In this document: one piece after another, positions 17,298-25,063 of the stretch | How positions within the stretch are numbered: position 1 is the first letter of the stretch | How the letters are laid out: each line of letters starts with the position of its first letter | NCBI RefSeq assembly: GCF_004136555.1 | Contig: NZ_NOIT01000007.1 | Span: 1-64,000, forward strand | Length of the DNA: 64,000 nucleotides | Direction of reading: 5' to 3' | Source: Kocuria carniphila | Lineage (GTDB): Bacteria; Actinomycetota; Actinomycetes; Actinomycetales; Micrococcaceae | Notes under the pieces: generated by a model | Told to the model about the DNA's origin: nothing | Seen by the model: only the letters and a program-made list of their open reading frames with translations | The model's database searches: none | Position numbers and translations under genes: made by a program

Positions 17298-19561
17298 CCA
17301 CCGCGGCTCAGCCGGTCTCGGCCTTCGCCGGACTTCTGTACCAGCCACTGACCCGTTACATCCCGGGTAATTCCCCCACGAGCACGGTCAAGCTGCTCGA
17401 GAAGGATCTGGGCGTCACCACGGTGGGCGAGTTATTGGACTACGCGCCGCGCCGCTACATCCGTCGCGGCCACCTGCAACTGCTGGGCGACCTGGTCGCC
17501 GGGGAGCGCACGTCGTTCGTGGCCCGCGTGGAATCTTCGTCCACGCGGCGCATGCAGCGAGATCCGCGCCGCAGCCTGACGGACGTGATCGTTTCGGACG
17601 GCACCGGAGCCAGCCTCAAGATCACGTTCTTCAACGCGTACACGGCGCAAAAGGAACTGCCCGTGGGCACGCACGCCCTGTTCACCGGAAAACCCGAGCT
17701 CTACCGCGGGAACCTGTCCATGACGGGTGCAGACTACGCGGTGGTGGACACCCCGGACTCCGTCACGGACTTCACGTCCCAGTCCGGCGAGGTCTATCCG
17801 ATCCCGGTGTATCCGGAGAGCGGCAAGCTCACCACCCCGCGCATCACGCGCGCCGTCCAGCAACTGCTGCTGACCGCGGATCTGGACTCACTGACCGATC
17901 CGATCCCGCACCACATCCTGGAACGCGAAAAACTCGTTGGCCTCGCACAGGCTTATCGTGACCTGCACCGCCCGGAGTCAGTGGACGCGTTCCAAAAGGC
18001 ACAGGAGCGGTTCCGCTACCAAGAGGCCTTCGTACTCCAAACGGAACTCGCGCGGCGTCGTCATGAACACGCATCCCAACCCGTCGAGGAGCGCCCCGCC
18101 CGCGCGGACGGCCTGCTGTCCCGCTACGACGCCGCCCTGCCGTTCACCCTGACGGACGGCCAGCGAACGGTGGGCGAGCAGATCCAGGCCGAGCTGGCAG
18201 GCACCGCGCCCATGAACCGGCTGCTCCAGGGCGACGTGGGTTCCGGTAAGACCGTGGTGGCCCTGCGTGCGATGCTGCAGATCGTGGACACTGGCGGACA
18301 GGCGGCCATGCTGGCGCCCACCGAGGTGCTCGCCCAGCAGCACTACGACAAGATCGTGGCCTCACTCGGCCCTCTCGCCCGACCCGATCAGCTGGACGGC
18401 GATCCGGACGGCACCAAGGTCGTGTTGCTGACCGGCTCACTGCCCACCGCGGCCAAACGCGCCGCGTTGTTGGACATCGCGAGCGGTGCTGCCGGCATCG
18501 TGGTGGGCACACACGCGCTGATTCAGGAGAAGGTCCAGTTCGCCGATCTCGGCCTGGCGGTCGTGGACGAACAGCACCGTTTTGGCGTGGAACAGCGCGA
18601 CGCCCTGCGTGACAAGGCAGGACACACGCCCCACACCCTGGTCATGACCGCGACGCCCATCCCGCGCACGGTGGCCATGACGGTCTTCGGCGACCTGGAC
18701 GTCAGCACCCTGCGCGAGCTGCCCGGCGGCCGCCGCCCCATCCACACGCACGTGGTGGGCCTGGCCGAACACGGTCCCTCCTGGGAACGGCGCGTGTGGG
18801 CGCTCGCGGGCGAGCACATTTCGCGCGGCCGTCAGGTCTACGTGGTGGCGCCCAAGATCGGCGACGACGCCGCCCTCCCGCCCTTCGATTCCCTGCGAGA
18901 CTCGTTGCTCGCGGCCCAGGAACAAGGCGCTGACGGGGACGGCCCCGAGCCGGCCACGGTCCAGTGGCTCGAGCGCCTGATCAGTGCGCAACCGGAGCTG
19001 CGGGATGCTCGGATCGCCGTGCTGCATGGCCGACAGGATCCGCTCGTGAAGACCGAAACGATGAACCGGTTCGCGGCTGGTGAGATCGACGTGCTGATCT
19101 CCACCACCGTAATTGAAGTGGGCGTGGACGTTGCCAACGCGTCACTCATGATCATGGTGGATCCCGAGCGGTTCGGAATTTCCCAGTTGCATCAGCTGCG
19201 CGGACGCATCGGCCGTGGCGAGCACGAAAGCACGTGCTTGTTGGTCACGCGCAGCCGTCCGGATCATCCGGGCCGGGAACGACTGGCCGCGGTCGCCTCC
19301 ACCACGGACGGTTTCGAACTTGCAGAAGTGGACCTCAAACTGCGCCGCGAAGGCAACATCCTGGGGGCCTCGCAATCCGGGCGGAAGTCCGGCCTGCGCT
19401 GGATCAGCGCGCTACGCGATGAAGCCCTGGTCACCCGTGCCCGAGAGGACGCCGAAGTCGTCATTTCCGAAGACCCGCAATTGGCCCAGCACACAGAACT
19501 GCTCGCTGCCATCGGACGAGTGGTGGACGAGAACAGCCAAGCATTTTTGGAGCGCGGATGA
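17294..19561 (+). CDS. recG: ATP-dependent DNA helicase RecG
   Basis: A 755-residue superfamily 2 helicase that remodels stalled forks and Holliday junctions. An N-terminal OB/wedge domain (about 60-160) is followed by the helicase core: Walker A GDVGSGKT at 313-320, the DEQH box in VVDEQHRFGVEQRD, motif III TATPIPRT, and motif VI QLRGRIGRG. The length is typical for actinobacterial RecG. The GTG start overlaps the preceding gene (GTGA) and the stop overlaps rsmD (ATGA), giving a coupled DAK2-recG-rsmD run. Confidence 0.97.
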   Translation: MTTAAQPVSAFAGLLYQPLTRYIPGNSPTSTVKLLEKDLGVTTVGELLDYAPRRYIRRGHLQLLGDLVAGERTSFVARVESSSTRRMQRDPRRSLTDVIVSDGTGASLKITFFNAYTAQKELPVGTHALFTGKPELYRGNLSMTGADYAVVDTPDSVTDFTSQSGEVYPIPVYPESGKLTTPRITRAVQQLLLTADLDSLTDPIPHHILEREKLVGLAQAYRDLHRPESVDAFQKAQERFRYQEAFVLQTELARRRHEHASQPVEERPARADGLLSRYDAALPFTLTDGQRTVGEQIQAELAGTAPMNRLLQGDVGSGKTVVALRAMLQIVDTGGQAAMLAPTEVLAQQHYDKIVASLGPLARPDQLDGDPDGTKVVLLTGSLPTAAKRAALLDIASGAAGIVVGTHALIQEKVQFADLGLAVVDEQHRFGVEQRDALRDKAGHTPHTLVMTATPIPRTVAMTVFGDLDVSTLRELPGGRRPIHTHVVGLAEHGPSWERRVWALAGEHISRGRQVYVVAPKIGDDAALPPFDSLRDSLLAAQEQGADGDGPEPATVQWLERLISAQPELRDARIAVLHGRQDPLVKTETMNRFAAGEIDVLISTTVIEVGVDVANASLMIMVDPERFGISQLHQLRGRIGRGEHESTCLLVTRSRPDHPGRERLAAVASTTDGFELAEVDLKLRREGNILGASQSGRKSGLRWISALRDEALVTRAREDAEVVISEDPQLAQHTELLAAIGRVVDENSQAFLERG

Positions 19562-20169
19562 CACGCATCATTTCCGGGACCGCGGGCGGACTGCGCATCA
19601 AGTCAGTGCCCGGTTCGGCCACCCGCCCCACGACCGATCGCGTCAAGGAATCGCTGTTCGCACGCTTGGAGGCGTGGGGCATGTGCGAAGACTCCCGCGT
19701 GCTCGACCTCTTCGCCGGTTCCGGAGCCCTCGGTCTGGAGGCCGCGAGCCGGGGAGCACGAGAGGTGACCCTGGTGGAAAAGGCGGCCGGAGCGGCGTCG
19801 GTGTGCCGAGCGAACGCGCAAGTGCTTGCCGGTGCCCGACCGGATATCGAGATCACCACGGTGCAGTCCCCGGTGGCCACCTTTCTGGCCCGGCAGGGAA
19901 ATCATCGTTGGGATCTGGTGTTGGTCGATCCGCCGTACCCGCTGCCCAACGAGGACCTGACCGCGCTACTGGCGCGACTGGTGGGGCACCTCGGCCCGGG
20001 GGCGGTCATTGTGGTGGAACGCTCCGCGCGCACCGAGGAACCGGTGTGGCCGGAGGGGCTGCAGCGGTTTGAACGCAGCGCCCACGGCGAGACCGTCCTG
20101 TGGTACGTGGAGGAGACCCCAAGTGAGGAGTCCGCCGCCGAGCATCCCGAGGACGCGGAATCCGCTTAG
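19558..20169 (+). CDS. rsmD: 16S rRNA (guanine-966-N2)-methyltransferase
   Basis: A 203-residue SAM-dependent methyltransferase that modifies G966 of 16S rRNA. The SAM-binding motif DLFAGSGALGLEA is at 50-62 and the catalytic DPPY at 124-127. The N-terminal GGLRIKSVPG...TRPTTDRVKESLF matches the RsmD family. The C-terminal 20 residues are acidic and probably disordered. It is coupled to recG by ATGA. In most actinobacteria coaD follows directly; here a reverse-strand aminotransferase intervenes. Confidence 0.93.
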   Translation: MTRIISGTAGGLRIKSVPGSATRPTTDRVKESLFARLEAWGMCEDSRVLDLFAGSGALGLEAASRGAREVTLVEKAAGAASVCRANAQVLAGARPDIEITTVQSPVATFLARQGNHRWDLVLVDPPYPLPNEDLTALLARLVGHLGPGAVIVVERSARTEEPVWPEGLQRFERSAHGETVLWYVEETPSEESAAEHPEDAESA

Positions 20170-20244
20170 AGGCCGGTTGAGCAGTGCTCGTGGGGCGGAG
20201 GGTTCTCGTTTCCGAGCTTCCTCAGGGCTACATGGTTCTGGACC

Positions 20245-21489
20245 TCAGAGCGACAACGTGAGATCGGCCATCGCCTTGCGCAGCACGTCGGTGCGCTTGC
20301 AGAAAGCCAAACGAAGCCAGTCCGTGTAGAGATCCCGGTTGGCTTCACCCACGAACGCGGAGACGGGAATCCCGACCACGCCGGCGTTCTCGGCCCAGTG
20401 CTCGCCCAACTCACGGGCGTTACTCACGCCCGCCAGGGGGTAAAGATCGCTCACGTCGGTCACGGCGAAGAACGTGCCCTGCGGTTCCGGCGGGTTCAGC
20501 CCGGCCTCGCGCAGGCCGTTGATCAGGACGTCGCGGCGCGCGCGGTAATTGTCCAGCAGGTGCTCGTAGAACTCGGGCGGGAAGCCGACGGCCTCCGCAA
20601 CGGCGTGCTGCAGGGGAGCGGCGGCGCTGTGGGACATGTAGGACTTCACCGCGGTCACGCCGCGGATCAGGTGCTCCGGACCGCTGACCCAGCCCACGCG
20701 CCAACCCGTGGCGGAGAACGTCTTGCCCGCCGATGACACGGTCAGGGTGCGCTCGAAGGCACCGGGCAGGGTGGCGATCGGGATGTGTTGCCCGTTGAAG
20801 CGCAAGTGTTCGTAGACCTCGTCGGTGACGATCACGGCGTCGAACTCGGTGGCCAACTCGACCAGCTGCGTGAGGAACTCGCGCGACGCCACGGTGCCCG
20901 TGGGGTTGTGCGGATCGTTGAGGATCACGGCGCGGGTGCGGGGCGAGAAGGCGGCGCGAACGTCGTCGGGATCGGGTGTGAACGCGGGCGGCAGCAGCGG
21001 AACCGGGACCGCCGTGGCGCCGGCGAAACGGACCACCGCGCCGTAGAGGTCGTAGTGGGGTTCGAACACGACCACCTCGTCTCCGGGCTCCAGGAAGGAC
21101 AACAGGCTGGCCGTTAGTCCCTCGGTGGCACCGGCACTGACGATGATCTGGGACTCGGTGTCCAGCTCCTGGGCATAGAAGTGACGCTGGTGCTCGGCAA
21201 TGGCGGTACGGAGCGCCGGGATGCCCTTGATGGGCGCGTACTGGTTGTGGCCGGCGGCCAGCGCCTCGGAGGCGGCGTCGACCATGCGTTCGGGTGCGGG
21301 GAAATCCGGGAAGCCCTGGCCAAGGTTCACGGCACCGGTGCGTTGGGCCAGCGCCGTCATTTCCTCGAAGACCGTGGAACGCAGCTGTCCGGACGCATCC
21401 AGGAGTCCGCCGCCGGCGGCCATGCGCTGCCAGGGTGTTTCGGCCGAGCCGGTGGTGGGGGACTGGGAACCAGAGGTGTGCGCTGTCAT
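20245..21489 (-). CDS. Class I/II PLP-dependent aminotransferase
   Basis: A 414-residue fold-type I aminotransferase. The PLP Schiff-base lysine is Lys256 in VSSAGKTFSATGWRVGW; substrate-side motifs NLGQGFPDF (55-63), NDPHNPTG (191-198) and TDEVYEH are visible. The GQGFPDF and DEVYEHL sequences resemble the kynurenine/glutamine transaminase and DapC subgroup, so a role in amino-acid or keto-acid transamination is likely but the substrate is not fixed by sequence. ATG at 21489 has TAGACT six bases upstream. It interrupts the usual rsmD-coaD adjacency on the opposite strand. Confidence 0.88.
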   Translation of the reverse strand: MTAHTSGSQSPTTGSAETPWQRMAAGGGLLDASGQLRSTVFEEMTALAQRTGAVNLGQGFPDFPAPERMVDAASEALAAGHNQYAPIKGIPALRTAIAEHQRHFYAQELDTESQIIVSAGATEGLTASLLSFLEPGDEVVVFEPHYDLYGAVVRFAGATAVPVPLLPPAFTPDPDDVRAAFSPRTRAVILNDPHNPTGTVASREFLTQLVELATEFDAVIVTDEVYEHLRFNGQHIPIATLPGAFERTLTVSSAGKTFSATGWRVGWVSGPEHLIRGVTAVKSYMSHSAAAPLQHAVAEAVGFPPEFYEHLLDNYRARRDVLINGLREAGLNPPEPQGTFFAVTDVSDLYPLAGVSNARELGEHWAENAGVVGIPVSAFVGEANRDLYTDWLRLAFCKRTDVLRKAMADLTLSL

Positions 21490-21495
21490 GGACTC

Positions 21496-21628
21496 AGTCT
21501 AGGGAAGGCACCTCGCCTGGCCGAGCTGCGCCGTCACGATTGCTGTGCGGCACGATGGCCGGGCGGTGGGGCTGCGGCGGGGCTGGTTGGTGCGCGAGCG
21601 CCGTCGGTGTGCTTCCGGCGGTTAGGGT
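21496..21628. promoter_or_regulatory. Divergent -10 elements for the aminotransferase and coaD
   Basis: TAGACT on the reverse strand (21496-21501) is six bases from the aminotransferase ATG. TAGGGT on the forward strand (21623-21628) is six bases from the coaD ATG; the six bases between are GGAGGA, which could act as a Shine-Dalgarno sequence if transcription starts farther upstream. Confidence 0.45.
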
Positions 21629-21634
21629 GGAGGA

Positions 21635-22117
21635 ATGCGACGCGCAATCTGCCCCGGCTCCTTCGACCCGATCCACCTGGGCCACGTGGCCGTGATCCGC
21701 CGCGCTTGTCGGCTCTTCGACGAGGTGATCGTGGCGGTGTCCACGAACCCCAACAAGAAGCACCGGTTCGACGAGCAAACGCGACTGCGGCTCGTGCGCG
21801 AGGTCTTCGCGGATGAACCGTCGGTGGTCGTGGAGCCGCTGGAATCCGGTTTGATCGCAGATTATGCAGCGAGCCGTAAGGCCGTGGCGCTGGTCAAGGG
21901 GCTGCGCAACGGTGCGGACTACGACTACGAACTGCCCATGGCCACCATGAATCGCACCCTCACCGGCGTGGAGACCGTGTTCATCCCGGGGGAGCCGTCG
22001 CTGTTGCATTTATCCTCTACGCTCGTGATGGAAGTCCACGGCCTGGACGGGGACGTCAGCGGGTTCGTCTCGCCCCAGGTATTGGACGCCATCAAGGAAC
22101 GCGACCGAGCGTCATAG
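21635..22117 (+). CDS. coaD: Phosphopantetheine adenylyltransferase
   Basis: A 160-residue nucleotidyltransferase making dephospho-CoA from 4'-phosphopantetheine and ATP. The family T/HxGH motif is HLGH at 14-17 after GSFDP, the KGLRNGADYDYELPMA segment is the usual substrate-binding helix, and LSSTLVMEV replaces the more common ISSSLVKEV. The length is standard. It supplies CoA used by the fatty-acid genes at the end of the window. Confidence 0.96.
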   Translation: MRRAICPGSFDPIHLGHVAVIRRACRLFDEVIVAVSTNPNKKHRFDEQTRLRLVREVFADEPSVVVEPLESGLIADYAASRKAVALVKGLRNGADYDYELPMATMNRTLTGVETVFIPGEPSLLHLSSTLVMEVHGLDGDVSGFVSPQVLDAIKERDRAS

Positions 22118-22270
22118 CCGCGTTCCGCCCCACCATTCATCGGCTCGCACCGAGCTTCGTCAGTCACCGCCCAACTTGGCGACGACGTCGCTCGGCGGGC
22201 CCCGCGTGGCCCGTCACCTTGGGTGCGTGCTACCATGATCTGTCGGCCCATGTCGTCAGCCAGGAGTTTC

Positions 22271-22864
22271 GTGAATAACCGCAATAGTTCAGCCCTTACG
22301 CACAGCGTCCGGGATCTCGAACACCGTCCGGGGACCATGCGAAACCTGGAGATTGAGGTTCCCGCGCCAAAGGACTTTGGCACGGAGGTCATAGGTTCGC
22401 CAGAAGGCGCGCCCATGGATCTGCAGCTTCGACTCGAATCCGTGCACGACGGTATTCTGGTATCCGGAACCGTCATAGTCAGTATTCACGGTGAGTGCAG
22501 CAGATGTCTCGATCCGATTGACTATGATTTACCGGTCGACGTACAAGAACTTTTCGTGTTCGATGCCTCTCCCGAAGGTGACGAGGACATCGAGGACGAG
22601 CAAGTGTATGAAGTGCGGGACGAGGAAATCGATCTCGAACCCATGCTTCGGGACGCAGTGATCATTCAGCTGCCGTTCCAACCGGTGTGCCGGGCTGACT
22701 GCCCGGGTCTGTGTGCCCAGTGCGGTGCGCGACTCGAGAAAGACCCGGATCACCACCACGAAGTGCTTGACCCACGTTGGTCCGCTCTGGGAGGGCTGTT
22801 GAGCAGCACTGACCAGGGTTCTGACACTTCGGACCAGACAACCGAGACGAGAGAAGAGAGATAG
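22271..22864 (+). CDS. DUF177 (YceD-like) protein
   Basis: A protein of about 197 residues in the YceD/DUF177 family, a widespread protein encoded just before rpmF and linked to rRNA/ribosome biogenesis. It has a CSRC pair in the middle ([12 protein letters not shown]) and a second set, [16 protein letters not shown], probably a zinc site, followed by DPRW typical of the family C-terminus. The GTG at 22271 is chosen because AGGAG precedes it by four bases; an upstream ATG adds 16 residues without support. It is two bases from rpmF, so the two are surely cotranscribed. Confidence 0.85.
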   Translation: MNNRNSSALTHSVRDLEHRPGTMRNLEIEVPAPKDFGTEVIGSPEGAPMDLQLRLESVHDGILVSGTVIVSIHGECSRCLDPIDYDLPVDVQELFVFDASPEGDEDIEDEQVYEVRDEEIDLEPMLRDAVIIQLPFQPVCRADCPGLCAQCGARLEKDPDHHHEVLDPRWSALGGLLSSTDQGSDTSDQTTETREER

Positions 22865-22866
22865 CC

Positions 22867-23070
22867 GTGGCTGTTCCCAAGCGGAAACTTTCCCGTGCGA
22901 ATACCCGGATGCGCCGCTCCCAGTGGAAGGCTAACGCCCCCAAACTGGTGAAGACTGTCGAAAACGGCAAGGTGAGCTACAGCCTGCCGCACCAGGCTAA
23001 GGTCGTTTCCGATTCCGCCGGTACCCCCTTGTTCTACGAATACAAGGGACGCAAGGTAGCTGACGCGTAA
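22867..23070 (+). CDS. rpmF: 50S ribosomal protein L32
   Basis: A 67-residue L32 with the conserved start [20 protein letters not shown]. It lacks the CXXC pairs of zinc-ribbon L32 forms, so it is a zinc-independent type. The start codon is GTG with GAGAGAGAT upstream. It lies between DUF177 and rnc with two-base gaps on both sides. Confidence 0.97.
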   Translation: MAVPKRKLSRANTRMRRSQWKANAPKLVKTVENGKVSYSLPHQAKVVSDSAGTPLFYEYKGRKVADA

Positions 23071-23072
23071 GC

Positions 23073-23777
23073 GTGACTACCATGCCGGATCCCGGTGCAT
23101 TGCTTGAGCGTCTCGGTGTCGATATCGACACCGAGACGCTTCGCATTGCGCTGACACATCGCTCCTACGCGTACGAACACGAGGGCGAGAAGCACAACGA
23201 ACGTCTCGAGTTCCTGGGGGACGCGGTCCTTCAGCTGGCTGTGACGGACGAAATCTTTCACCGCTACGGCGACTGGAGTGAGAGCCAACTGGCCAAACTC
23301 CGTGCCTCCGTGGTTTCCTCACGCACTCTCGCGGACATTGCACGGTCCCTGGACCTCGGTCCGCACATTCGCCTGGGCAAGGGGGAGATCCGAACTCGGG
23401 GCAGCGAAAAGCCCTCGATCCTCGCGGACACCATGGAAGCCCTGATCGGTGCCACTTACGAGTCCGCCGGTGACAAACCAGCCCGGAACTTGGTGCTCCG
23501 CCTCATCATTCCGCTACTCGAAGACTCCCACGTGCTCCATGAGGGCCGTGACTGGAAGACCGAGATCAGCGAGCTCGCCGCCCACCACGGGCTGGGCCCC
23601 GTCCGCTACGACGTCGCTGGCACCGGTCCCGATCACGCGCGCCACTTCGAGGCGTCGGTGTCCCTGAACGGCAAGGTCATGGGCCACGGCGAAGGTACCT
23701 CTAAGAAGGCCTCCGAACGCTCGGCCGCTGCTGCGGCTTGCCAGGCCATCTACGACCGTTACGGACGCAAGGCCTAA
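23073..23777 (+). CDS. rnc: Ribonuclease III
   Basis: A 234-residue double-strand-specific endonuclease for rRNA and mRNA processing. The nuclease signature NERLEFLGDAVLQL carries catalytic Glu46 and Asp50, with the second acidic pair in ADTMEALIGATY; a double-stranded-RNA-binding domain fills about 160-230 and ends with the GTSKKASERSAAAAAC helix. GTG at 23073 begins two bases after rpmF; ATG at 23082 is a possible alternative. Codons 12-23 are encoded by a perfect 34-base palindrome, which in the mRNA would form an uninterrupted duplex of about 15 bp, a potential substrate of the enzyme itself. Confidence 0.96.
   Translation: MTTMPDPGALLERLGVDIDTETLRIALTHRSYAYEHEGEKHNERLEFLGDAVLQLAVTDEIFHRYGDWSESQLAKLRASVVSSRTLADIARSLDLGPHIRLGKGEIRTRGSEKPSILADTMEALIGATYESAGDKPARNLVLRLIIPLLEDSHVLHEGRDWKTEISELAAHHGLGPVRYDVAGTGPDHARHFEASVSLNGKVMGHGEGTSKKASERSAAAAACQAIYDRYGRKA
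23107..23140. repeat. Perfect 34-bp palindrome inside the rnc coding region
   Basis: Bases 23107-23123 (beginning AGCGTCTCGG and ending TCGAT) are the exact reverse complement of 23124-23140. All 34 positions pair, and a G-U pair can extend the base. It falls within rnc codons 12-23. RNase III genes of Escherichia coli and Streptomyces coelicolor are autoregulated by cleavage of stem-loops in their own transcripts, so this is a strong candidate for a cis-acting cleavage site. The palindrome is seen directly; the function is inferred. Confidence 0.95.
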
Positions 23778-23781
23778 GAAC

Positions 23782-24684
23782 GTGCCCGAACTTCCCGAGG
23801 TCGAAGTAGTACGACGCGGCGTGGCCAACTGGGTGGTCGGCCGCACCATCGAACACGTCACCGTCAACGATGAGCGCTCCCTGCGCCGTCATGTGGCCGG
23901 GCCCCAGGACTTCATGGACCGGGTGACCGGTCTGACCGTCACGGACGCCCAGCGCCGCGGAAAATTCCTGTGGCTGCCAGTTAGAACTTCTGACGAAACC
24001 GAAGCGTCCCGAGCGCTGCTCGTGCATCTGGGGATGAGCGGTCAGCTCTTGGTGGCCTCCAGCGGCCAGCCCGCACCCCGCCACGAGCGGTTGCGCTTCG
24101 AACTGTCTTCGGCTGTGTCCGACGAGACGGGGGAATCTCTGCCGGAGCAGCTACGCTTCGTGGATCAGCGTATCTTCGGCGGCATGCTCCTCGACCCGCT
24201 GGTGCCCAGCCCACAGGGCGGGGACCCAGTGCCCGAACATGCTGCCCACATCGCGCTGGACCCCTTGGACCCCGCCTTCGATCCAGCTGTCTTCCACGCT
24301 TCTCTGCGGCGCAAGAAGACCGGTATCAAGCGCGCCCTGCTGGACCAGGGACTGATCTCCGGGATCGGCAATATCTACGCGGACGAAACCCTGTGGGCGG
24401 CTCAGGTGCACTGGGCTACCCGCACGGAGACTATTAGCGCTGCCACAACCGAGCGGCTGGTCCAGGCGTGCAAGGACGTGATGCGTCGCGCCCTGGACGC
24501 GGGCGGGACGAGTTTTGATTCTCTCTACGTCAACGTGAACGGTGAGTCCGGGTACTTCGCTCGCTCACTGAATGCCTACGGGCGGGCGGGGGAACCGTGC
24601 GACAGGTGTGGCGCGCCCATCGAGCGGGTCAAGTTCATGAACAGGTCGAGTTACTTCTGCCCGGAGTGCCAGCGTCAACAATAG
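23782..24684 (+). CDS. mutM: Formamidopyrimidine-DNA glycosylase
   Basis: A 300-residue base-excision repair enzyme removing 8-oxoguanine and nicking the strand. The mature N-terminus PELPEVE supplies the catalytic Pro and Glu; the helix-two-turn-helix LLDQGLISGIGNIYADE is present; the C-terminal zinc finger is C-X2-C-X16-C-X2-C (CDRCGAP...FCPEC). It is about 30 residues longer than the E. coli enzyme owing to inserts around 70-100. The GTG start follows rnc by four bases. smc usually follows mutM in actinobacteria; here hipBA and the ole cluster intervene. Confidence 0.96.
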   Translation: MPELPEVEVVRRGVANWVVGRTIEHVTVNDERSLRRHVAGPQDFMDRVTGLTVTDAQRRGKFLWLPVRTSDETEASRALLVHLGMSGQLLVASSGQPAPRHERLRFELSSAVSDETGESLPEQLRFVDQRIFGGMLLDPLVPSPQGGDPVPEHAAHIALDPLDPAFDPAVFHASLRRKKTGIKRALLDQGLISGIGNIYADETLWAAQVHWATRTETISAATTERLVQACKDVMRRALDAGGTSFDSLYVNVNGESGYFARSLNAYGRAGEPCDRCGAPIERVKFMNRSSYFCPECQRQQ

Positions 24685-24717
24685 TTGAAGGTGGTATGAA
24701 AAAAGTGTGACGATAGT

Positions 24718-24762
24718 GCTCGCCATAACGTTCAGATAAGCCTGTTAGGCTCGCCATAGCGA
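24718..24762 (+). promoter_or_regulatory. hipBA promoter with repeated operator half-sites
   Basis: GCTCGCCATA occurs at 24718-24727 and again at 24749-24758, a 31-base period (about three helical turns). The second copy is part of a perfect dyad TCGC-CATA-GCGA (24751-24762); the first is a degenerate version of it. A TAGGCT -10 at 24746-24751 abuts the second site. Two in-phase sites overlapping the promoter fit HipB-type autorepression. Confidence 0.5.
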
Positions 24763-24775
24763 AGGGGTGGCCACC

Positions 24776-25063
24776 ATGAACGGATATCGGATCGAACGCG
24801 AGTTGACCGAGTTCGGACAGCATGTGCGTGGCTGGCGCATGGTGCTCGGTCTTACCGCGCAGCAGGTCGCCGAGCGCGCCGGAATAACACGGGACACCCT
24901 GCGGAAGATCGAGGCCGGAGACCCCGGTGTGGGATTCGGCAATGTTGCACAGGTGCTGCGCGCCCTCGGTGTTCTCGATCAGGTCGTCAATGCCATCGAC
25001 CCGCTCGGCAGTGACATTGGTCGTCTGCGCGCCGGCAACCTATCGAAGAAGCGTGCACGATGA
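24776..25063 (+). CDS. hipB: HipB-like antitoxin, XRE helix-turn-helix
   Basis: A protein of about 95 residues with a Cro/C1-type helix-turn-helix (LTAQQVAERAGITRDTLRKIE) in its centre and a short basic tail (RAGNLSKKRAR). It should bind its own promoter and neutralise the HipA-like kinase encoded next. ATG at 24776 is preferred because GAAGGGG (24761-24767) is a well-spaced ribosome binding site; a GTG at 24767 overlaps that site. The stop overlaps hipA by ATGA, the usual coupling of antitoxin and toxin. Confidence 0.85.
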   Translation: MNGYRIERELTEFGQHVRGWRMVLGLTAQQVAERAGITRDTLRKIEAGDPGVGFGNVAQVLRALGVLDQVVNAIDPLGSDIGRLRAGNLSKKRAR

